The notes under the pieces are model-generated. The model was not told the DNA's origin and did not search any database. It saw only the letters and a list, made by a program, of their open reading frames with translations. Shown here piece after piece: positions 1-4,010 of a stretch of 5,624 nucleotides of DNA. A program made the translations under genes and the position numbers. Source of the DNA: an uncultured Oscillospiraceae bacterium (GTDB lineage: Bacteria > Bacillota > Clostridia > Oscillospirales > Oscillospiraceae); contig CAJFPI010000078.1 in NCBI GenBank assembly GCA_904398675.1, positions 1 through 5,624 of the forward strand, in the 5' to 3' direction. Positions within the stretch are counted from its first letter, which is position 1. Each line of letters starts with the position of its first letter.

Positions 1-192
1 CAGCTCCCGGACCAGGTGGCCCTTGCCGGTGCCGCCGATGGCGGGGTTGCAGGGCATGTTGCCCACCGCGTCCAGGTTGATGGTGAAACAGATGGTTTTC
101 CGCCCCAGCCGGGCCGCGGCCAGAGCCGCCTCGATGCCGGCGTGGCCTGCGCCGATGACGGCGATATCAAATTGTCCCGCGTCGTAATTCAT
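1..192 (-). CDS. mnmG: MnmG (GidA) N-terminus, tRNA uridine-34 modification enzyme, partial
   Basis: This is the first 64 codons of the FAD-dependent subunit of the MnmE-MnmG complex, which installs the carboxymethylaminomethyl group on the wobble uridine of certain tRNAs in the cytoplasm. The reverse-strand translation starts MNYDAGQFDIAVIGAGHAG. It shows the Rossmann FAD-binding GAGHAG at residues 14-19 and the MnmG signature PCNPAIGGTGKGHLVREL at residues 47-64, which separates it from TrmFO and ordinary FAD oxidoreductases. The gene continues past the left edge; the family is about 620-640 residues long. I chose the ATG at 190-192 because it gives the usual family N-terminus. An in-frame GTG four codons upstream (202-204) is possible but less likely. 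The ribosome binding site is weak (AAAGAG about 10 bases upstream). It lies 52 bases downstream of the membrane-protein gene with no terminator visible between them, so read-through is likely. Identity is firm. Confidence 0.94.
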   Translation of the reverse strand, partial: MNYDAGQFDIAVIGAGHAGIEAALAAARLGRKTICFTINLDAVGNMPCNPAIGGTGKGHLVREL

Positions 193-244
193 GAAGGCGA
201 CCACTCTTTTTTGATTTCGGATTGTTATATCAGGAAGAAAGATT

Positions 245-799
245 TCAATTTGTATTCAAATGTCCCGGATTTTTTACCGCCTTGCAGCCGAAGAGCAGCA
301 GCGCGCACAGAAGGGCCAGGACAAAGTCCCGGCCGTTCAGGCTGCGAAAGACTACTACATCGGCCAGCAGAGCCGCCGCCGTACCCAAGACGGACAAAAG
401 GTTCGGCAGCCATCCCCGGCCAAAGGCGTACCACATCACAAGGGCCGGAAGAGGGGACAGACAGGCGGCCGCCGTCCACCCGCAGACATAGGCTATCCCC
501 CACACCCCGCCCATGGCCTCCGCTGTCAGATAATAGGCGGGGAGCATGGCCAGGAAGAACACAAAGACGTGGGCGGCGGCCCGGCCGGGGCTGCCGCTGA
601 GCCGGACGATCAGCAGGCCCAGCAGGATCCAGACGGGCAGCTCTGAGAGAACCGCGCCGAGAGACTGGCTGGAAAAATCCACCCATTTGGCCAGCACGCC
701 CATGGCCGCTCCCGCCAGGGCCGCCAGCGCCAGGTGAGCCAGCCGCCGGGACAGCGGCGGGGCGGGCCGTGCCGGGCGGAACCGGGAGAGGACCCTCAT
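245..799 (-). CDS. Uncharacterised polytopic membrane protein, 184 aa
   Basis: I do not recognise a named family. The protein begins with a basic, proline-rich cytoplasmic-looking stretch (residues 1-19: MRVLSRFRPARPAPPLSRR). About six hydrophobic segments follow, near residues 20-38, 53-68, 76-93, 100-125, 132-151 and 158-173, ending in a short polar tail. It is therefore an integral membrane protein with no soluble domain and no obvious catalytic motif. The start ATG overlaps the TGA of the upstream phosphoesterase gene as ATGA (796-799), and a strong GGGGGAGAGGG purine tract precedes it inside that gene, so translational coupling is likely. The four-base overlap suggests the two products act together at the membrane, but that is inference. 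That the frame is coding is well supported by the overlap, the ribosome binding site and the ordered hydrophobic segments; the function is unknown. Confidence 0.8.
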   Translation of the reverse strand: MRVLSRFRPARPAPPLSRRLAHLALAALAGAAMGVLAKWVDFSSQSLGAVLSELPVWILLGLLIVRLSGSPGRAAAHVFVFFLAMLPAYYLTAEAMGGVWGIAYVCGWTAAACLSPLPALVMWYAFGRGWLPNLLSVLGTAAALLADVVVFRSLNGRDFVLALLCALLLFGCKAVKNPGHLNTN

Positions 800-1668
800 G
801 TTTCCCTCTCCCCCTTCTCCAGCGTCAGCACCACCACCTGGGGGCGGTTGAAGAGGCGAAAGCTGGGGCCGGAGTTGCCAAGGCCCCGGGAGACGAATAC
901 CTCCCGGCCGTTGGCACTGTAGAACCCGGCGGTAAAGGAGGGGAAGAGGGTCCGGTCCGTGCTGATGAGCCCGTCGGTAAAGGGCAGGCGGATCATGCCG
1001 CCGTGGCCGTGGCCGGACAGGACCAGGTCCGCCCCCAGAAGGCTGTAGTCCGATTCAAAGAGGCTGTTGCGGTGGGCCAGCAGCAGCCAGTAGACATTCT
1101 CCCCCTGCTGGGCATAGATCTCCGCCGCCAGCTCCTCGGGGGTCTTCTGGTCGGCGTAGCCGTTGGGGTCGTCGATGCCCGCCAGCACCAGGGTATCCCC
1201 GTCCCGCTCCAGCTGGACGTACTCGTTGGTGAGCACTGTGACCCCTGCGGCCTCCAGGCCCTCCTTCAGCTCCGGCACGCCCCCCACCGCCCACTCGTGG
1301 TTGCCGGTGACAAAGTAGGTGGGGGCGATGGCGGCGCAGGCCGCGCCCAGGGACCAGGTATATTCCGGCGGCGTATTCCGGAACCGGTCCTGCAGGTCCC
1401 CGGTGAGGACGATGAGGTCCGGCTCTGCCGCCTCCACTGCCGAGAGGAGGTCGGCGTTGTCATCACCGAACACCGCGCCGTGGAGATCGGACAGCTGCAC
1501 GATTTTAAGGCCGTCAAACCCGGCGGGAAGGTCCGGATCGGTATAGGTGAAGATATCCACCTGAAGGGAGTGGTTGCTCCAATAGAAAAAACCGGCGCAC
1601 AAAAAAAGAACCGCCGCAAGCAGCAGCAGCCTGCGTTTCCGGCGCCGGGGATGGGAGTGCTTGGACAT
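796..1668 (-). CDS. Membrane-anchored calcineurin-like metallophosphoesterase (YkuE/YaeI-type), 290 aa
   Basis: This is a two-metal phosphoesterase of the calcineurin-like superfamily. Metal-site motifs appear in the expected order: SDLHG at 60-64 (D61, H63), TGDL at 89-92 (D91), GNHE at 122-125 (N123, H124), LAHRN at 197-201 (H199) and GHGHGG at 219-224 (H220, H222). All usual ligands are present, so it should be active. GHGHGG replaces the commoner GHTHGG, and AHRN the commoner HNP. Residues 8-13 are RRRKRR and residues 14-30 are hydrophobic (LLLLAAVLFLCAGFFYW). This reads as a signal anchor with the catalytic domain outside the membrane; there is no twin-arginine consensus. Relatives in this group act on phospholipid-type or nucleotide-lipid substrates, but the substrate here is not deducible. 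The ATG at 1666-1668 has AAGGA about 12 bases upstream. A promoter is visible at 1722-1750. The downstream membrane gene overlaps the stop codon. Confidence 0.93.
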   Translation of the reverse strand: MSKHSHPRRRKRRLLLLAAVLFLCAGFFYWSNHSLQVDIFTYTDPDLPAGFDGLKIVQLSDLHGAVFGDDNADLLSAVEAAEPDLIVLTGDLQDRFRNTPPEYTWSLGAACAAIAPTYFVTGNHEWAVGGVPELKEGLEAAGVTVLTNEYVQLERDGDTLVLAGIDDPNGYADQKTPEELAAEIYAQQGENVYWLLLAHRNSLFESDYSLLGADLVLSGHGHGGMIRLPFTDGLISTDRTLFPSFTAGFYSANGREVFVSRGLGNSGPSFRLFNRPQVVVLTLEKGERET

Positions 1669-1721
1669 AGGGGTGAATCATCCTTTGAAAAACCAGTTTC
1701 AGCTTGCATTTGATCGTTTAT

Positions 1722-1750
1722 AGTATACCATAGCTGGTGAAAAAAACCAA
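1722..1750 (-). promoter_or_regulatory. Sigma-A type promoter for the metallophosphoesterase unit
   Basis: On the minus strand a TTGGTT -35 (1745-1750) is followed, after exactly 17 bases, by a TATACT -10 (1722-1727). Transcription would start near 1715, giving a leader of about 45 bases before the ATG at 1668. The -10 differs from consensus at one position and the -35 matches only its TTG and one nearby base, so strength is uncertain. It is correctly placed to drive 796-1668 and the overlapping gene. Confidence 0.65.
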
Positions 1751-1777
1751 GTGTCAGGTGCGGAATTTTTTGCCGTT

Positions 1778-1809
1778 ATTTACAAAAAGTTAACTTGTAA
1801 ATTGTACAA
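1778..1809. promoter_or_regulatory. AT-rich inverted repeat, candidate operator between divergent promoters
   Basis: ATTTACAA (1778-1785) and TTGTAAAT (1795-1802) form a perfect 8-bp inverted repeat separated by 9 bases. A third related element, the palindrome TTGTACAA (1802-1809), abuts it. The right half-site coincides with the -35 region of the rightward promoter (1795-1800), so a bound protein would block that promoter. No regulator gene is present in the window to pair with it, and AT-rich spacers produce chance repeats, so this is a candidate only. Confidence 0.4.
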
Positions 1810-1822
1810 ATTGTGCTATACT
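1795..1822 (+). promoter_or_regulatory. Extended -10 promoter of the small-ORF unit
   Basis: TTGTAA (1795-1800) serves as the -35. After 16 bases comes TATACT (1817-1822), preceded by TG and one base (1814-1816), which is the extended -10 arrangement. Transcription would begin near 1829, just ahead of a purine-rich ribosome binding site and the 25-codon ORF at 1862. It lies back-to-back with the leftward promoter about 45 bases away. Confidence 0.65.
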
Positions 1823-1861
1823 AAATTTAGAAATTGATAGAGAAAGGAAGTGAGCGCAGAT

Positions 1862-1939
1862 ATGGTGCTGCATTTCGCAGGTAACGACCTGGACGATATG
1901 ATCTACGGCGACTGCACGCTGATTGTCAGTGAGCGGTAA
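1862..1939 (+). CDS. Small ORF, 25 aa, unknown function
   Basis: An ATG at 1862 opens a 25-residue frame ending in TAA at 1937-1939. The peptide begins MVLHFAGNDL and ends CTLIVSER, is acidic (four Asp, one Glu, against one Arg and one His), and has one cysteine at residue 18 and no membrane segment or signal peptide. AGAAAGGAAG at 1841-1850 is a good ribosome binding site 11 bases before the ATG. An in-frame GTG at 1850 would add four residues but sits too close to that site. The ORF has its own promoter upstream and an intrinsic terminator 30 bases after the stop, so it forms an isolated transcription unit of about 170 bases. It may encode a genuine small protein, be the coding part of a dual-function small RNA, or be incidental to a non-coding RNA. 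I recognise no family. Confidence 0.5.
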   Translation: MVLHFAGNDLDDMIYGDCTLIVSER

Positions 1940-1968
1940 AAACCCTCCGCATCATGATCGGATGTAAG

Positions 1969-1999
1969 CCACGCTGCAAGGCGTGGATTTTGTTTTTTT
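1969..1999 (+). terminator. Intrinsic terminator of the small-ORF unit
   Basis: CCACGC (1969-1974) pairs perfectly with GCGTGG (1981-1986) around a six-base TGCAAG loop. ATTTTGTTTTTTT (1987-1999) follows at once. This is a standard factor-independent terminator for rightward transcription. There is no matching A-run on the left side, so it should not act on the minus strand. Confidence 0.85.
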
Positions 2000-2002
2000 G
2001 CA

Positions 2003-2042
2003 GGGGCGCTGCCGCCCCCCGGCCGCCGGCTTGATCCGGCGG
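2003..2042. repeat. Two tandem GC-rich hairpins
   Basis: GGGGCG (2003-2008) pairs with CGCCCC (2013-2018) over a CTGC loop. CCGCCGG (2023-2029) then pairs with CCGGCGG (2036-2042) over a six-base loop. Neither is followed by a T-run. They sit just after the small-unit terminator. They could be a backup stop, a dispersed intergenic palindromic element, or chance in GC-rich DNA. From 2043 to 2114 I see nothing further. Confidence 0.4.
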
Positions 2043-2114
2043 AGCACGCCGGAAAAACTGCAGATTGCACAATGAATACTCGGAAAATTGCGGATCCTTT
2101 GGGCAAAATTTTTC

Positions 2115-2144
2115 TTGACACTGCTGCTTTTTCCCTGCTACAAT
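2115..2144 (+). promoter_or_regulatory. Strong sigma-A promoter upstream of the T-box leader
   Basis: A consensus TTGACA -35 (2115-2120) is followed after 18 bases by TACAAT (2139-2144). TGC directly before the -10 supplies an extended -10 element. Initiation would fall near 2151, immediately 5' of the T-box stem I, which fits a promoter whose output is controlled by attenuation. Confidence 0.88.
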
Positions 2145-2150
2145 AGCACC

Positions 2151-2441
2151 AACGCATTCGCAAAAACAGAAAAATGCTTGGAAGGTGTTATGCCTTGCTG
2201 TGATGGCTTTCAGAGAACCGGCGGTTGGTGCGAGCCGGGAAGCGGCGGCTTGGCGGCTGGCACCGGAGCTGGATTCCCCAACGGGCTTGTTCCCCAGTAG
2301 GGAATCACGGAGGCCCCCGTTATCGAAGGCAGAGGCTTGTTGGAGCCTTACAGAGTGTGCGCCTTCGCGCAAATCCGGGTGGTACCGCGGTAAACTTGCT
2401 TTTATCGTCCCAGGAGTGATGATTCACTCCTGGGACGTTTT
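2151..2441 (+). promoter_or_regulatory. T-box riboswitch leader, probably leucine-responsive
   Basis: T-box leaders bind a specific tRNA and allow read-through when it is uncharged. The T-box core GGGTGGTACCGCGG lies at 2377-2390. Stem I carries the AGAGA bulge (2212-2216) and a distal hairpin with the canonical GGTTGGTGCGA loop (2223-2233) closed by CCGGC/GCCGG. Below it, GCTTT pairs with GAAGC (2206-2210/2239-2243) and GCCTTGCTG with CGGCTTGGC (2192-2200/2246-2254). AACGGG/CCCGTT (2280-2285/2316-2321) belongs to the stem II region, and TGCGC/GCGCA (2358-2371) looks like stem III. The specifier loop is near 2255-2261 (GGCTGGC). CTG at 2257-2259 (Leu), GCT at 2256-2258 (Ala) and GGC at 2259-2261 (Gly) are all geometrically possible. 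The acceptor-binding bulge reads UGGU and calls for discriminator base A, as in tRNA-Leu or tRNA-Ala; bacterial tRNA-Gly has U. With an IPMS-family gene downstream, leucine is favoured. T-box identity is firm; amino acid identity is moderate. Confidence 0.95.
2406..2441 (+). terminator. T-box attenuator terminator
   Basis: CGTCCCAGGAGTGA (2406-2419) and TCACTCCTGGGACG (2424-2437) form a perfect 14-bp stem with a four-base loop, followed by TTTT (2438-2441) and more T-rich sequence. The 5' arm contains the CGTCCC that pairs with the GGG of the T-box core in the antiterminator, so the two structures exclude each other as expected for T-box control. Confidence 0.93.
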
Positions 2442-2525
2442 GCTTTATTCCAACCGCAGGGACCCGGCCGGCGCCGGCCTTATCCAACAAGAGAAAATTA
2501 TTTGGAGATAAAAGGAGCAGGAACC

Positions 2526-3932
2526 ATGAAGACGATCAAAATTTCCGACGTGACCCTCCGCGAGGCCCAGCGGGCCGCCGCCATCAGCTTTAAAGAGCGC
2601 ATTGAGATCGCCCGCACCCTGGACCGGCTGAAGGTGGACGTGATCGAGCTGCCGGTCATTCAGGACCCGGTGGCCGACGCCCTGGCGAACAAGACCATTG
2701 CCGGTGTGACGGCGGTGTCTACCCTGTCCGCCTCCTGCGGCATGACCGAGGAGAGCGTGGATGCGGCGTGGGAGAGCATCAAAGGCGCCAAAAAGCCCGC
2801 CCTCCATGTGACGGCTCCTGTCTCCGCCATCCAGATGGAGTACCAGTGCCATAAGAAGGGTCCCGCCATGCTGGAGCTGGTGAAGGCGCTGGTGGCCAGG
2901 GCGCGGTATTATACGGAGAACGTGGAGTTCTCCGCCGTGGACGCCACCCGGGCCGAGAGCGCCTTCCTCTATGAGGTGATTGCGGCAGCCATTGACGCGG
3001 GGGCGGCACAGATCACCCTGTGCGACAGCGCCGGGGTCATGATGCCGGAGGAGTGGACGAGGTTCCTGCAGGAGGCCTATGCCAATGTGCCCGGCCTTGC
3101 CCATGTGACCGTGGGCGTGGAGATCAGCGACATGCTGAAGATGTCGGTTGCCTGCGCGGCGGCGGCCATCTCCGCCGGGGCCGGCGCGGTGAAGACCTCC
3201 ATCGCTGCCATGGACTTCCCCAATGTGGTGGATTTTGCCAAGTTTGCAGGGGTCAGGGGCGACGCCCTGGGCATCGCAACGAACCTCCGCACCACCGAGC
3301 TGAGCCGGGCGGCCAAGCAGATGCAGTGGCTGCTCCAGAGCCAGCGCAGCGAGGGCTCCCCCTTTGACAGCGGCGTGGGCAGCGATATTGCGGGCGTCTG
3401 CCTCTCCGCCGGGGACGACATCTCCGAGATGGTGAAGGTGGTGCGCCAAATGGGCTATGAGCTCAGCGAGGAGGACACCGCCAAGGTCTACGAGGCTTTC
3501 CAGACTGTGGCGGAGAAGAAACACTTTGTGGGGACCCGGGAGATGGACGCCATCATCGCCTCCACCGCCCTGCAGGTACCCTCCACCTACCAAATTGCAG
3601 ACTATCTCGTCACCAACGGCGGCACCATCGGCGCCATGAGCAGCGTGACGCTGGAGAAGGACGGGCGGCGGATGGCCAGCGTGGCCAACGGCGACGGCCC
3701 GGTGGATGCGGCGTTCCTGGCCATCGAGCAGGCCATCGGCCACCACTATGAGCTGGACGATTTCCAGATTCAGACCGTCACCGAGGGGCGGGAGGCCATG
3801 GGCTCGGCCCTGGTCAAGCTCCGCAGCGGCGGCCGCCTCTACTCCGGCACCGGCATCTCCACCGATGTGATCGGCGCCAGCATCCGCGCCTACATCAGCG
3901 CGCTGAACAAGATCGTCTACGAGGAGGCCTGA
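2526..3932 (+). CDS. Atypical LeuA-family (DRE-TIM) protein with LeuA regulatory domain, 468 aa
   Basis: Family members condense acetyl-CoA with a 2-keto acid, as in 2-isopropylmalate or homocitrate synthase. The N-terminal TIM barrel (about 1-275) shows ISDVTLRE at 6-13 where the family has DTTLRD, VEFSAVDATR at 133-142 and CDSAGVMMPEEW at 166-177. The C-terminal part (about 370-465) is a clear LeuA allosteric/dimerisation domain, with GPVDAAFLAI at 391-400 and GTGISTDVIGASIRAYISALN at about 441-461. The odd point is residues 198-202, VEISD, which align with the HCHND metal-binding motif, so both histidine ligands are missing. The GEQ after TLRD reads AQR, and the usual downstream NGxGE-type segment reads SIAAMDFPN. 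Known metal-dependent chemistry is therefore doubtful; it could be a divergent enzyme or a regulatory partner. ATG 2526 has AAAGGAG eight bases upstream and is preferred to the in-frame TTG at 2502, which lies before that site. T-box controlled; first gene of the unit. Confidence 0.88.
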   Translation: MKTIKISDVTLREAQRAAAISFKERIEIARTLDRLKVDVIELPVIQDPVADALANKTIAGVTAVSTLSASCGMTEESVDAAWESIKGAKKPALHVTAPVSAIQMEYQCHKKGPAMLELVKALVARARYYTENVEFSAVDATRAESAFLYEVIAAAIDAGAAQITLCDSAGVMMPEEWTRFLQEAYANVPGLAHVTVGVEISDMLKMSVACAAAAISAGAGAVKTSIAAMDFPNVVDFAKFAGVRGDALGIATNLRTTELSRAAKQMQWLLQSQRSEGSPFDSGVGSDIAGVCLSAGDDISEMVKVVRQMGYELSEEDTAKVYEAFQTVAEKKHFVGTREMDAIIASTALQVPSTYQIADYLVTNGGTIGAMSSVTLEKDGRRMASVANGDGPVDAAFLAIEQAIGHHYELDDFQIQTVTEGREAMGSALVKLRSGGRLYSGTGISTDVIGASIRAYISALNKIVYEEA

Positions 3933-3933
3933 T

Positions 3934-3950
3934 GCCGCCGCCCCGGCGGC
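3934..3950 (+). other. Intercistronic GC hairpin
   Basis: GCCGCCG (3934-3940) pairs with CGGCGGC (3944-3950) over a three-base CCC loop, starting two bases after the stop of the LeuA-like gene. AAAACCC follows and not a T-run, so it should not terminate. It may protect the upstream message end or tune the ratio of the two genes. The remaining spacer to 4010 shows only the GGAGG ribosome binding site at 3999-4003. Confidence 0.45.
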
Positions 3951-4010
3951 AAAACCCTGCGCGGCCCGTGAAAATGCCCGCTTAATTACATTGACAATGG
4001 AGGATGCACC

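Noticed and set aside
16..600. A 194-codon plus-strand frame over mnmG and the membrane gene
   Set aside because: It is antisense to an unmistakable MnmG N-terminus, and its product is low-complexity Arg/Pro-rich.
769..1713. A 314-codon plus-strand frame antisense to the phosphoesterase
   Set aside because: The minus strand carries all metallophosphoesterase motifs in order. The plus-strand translation has no recognisable fold or ribosome binding site.
2259..2261. GGC as a glycine specifier codon of the T-box
   Set aside because: The UGGU bulge does not match the U discriminator of bacterial tRNA-Gly, and the regulated genes have no link to glycine.
2185..2511. A 108-codon frame inside the T-box leader
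   Set aside because: The bases are fully explained by conserved T-box structure and the attenuator; there is no suitable ribosome binding site.
2502..2525. TTG at 2502 as the start of the LeuA-like gene
   Set aside because: The AAAGGAG at 2511-2517 would then lie inside the gene. ATG 2526 has ideal spacing to it, and family similarity begins right after (MKTIKISDVTLRE).
3934..3960. The intercistronic hairpin as a terminator
   Set aside because: The stem is followed by AAAACCCTGC with no T-run, so it lacks the feature needed for intrinsic termination.
3991..3996. TTGACA just before the fusion gene as a -35 box
   Set aside because: The ATG is only 14 bases further on, leaving no room for a -10 and leader; no TATAAT-like hexamer follows at the right spacing.
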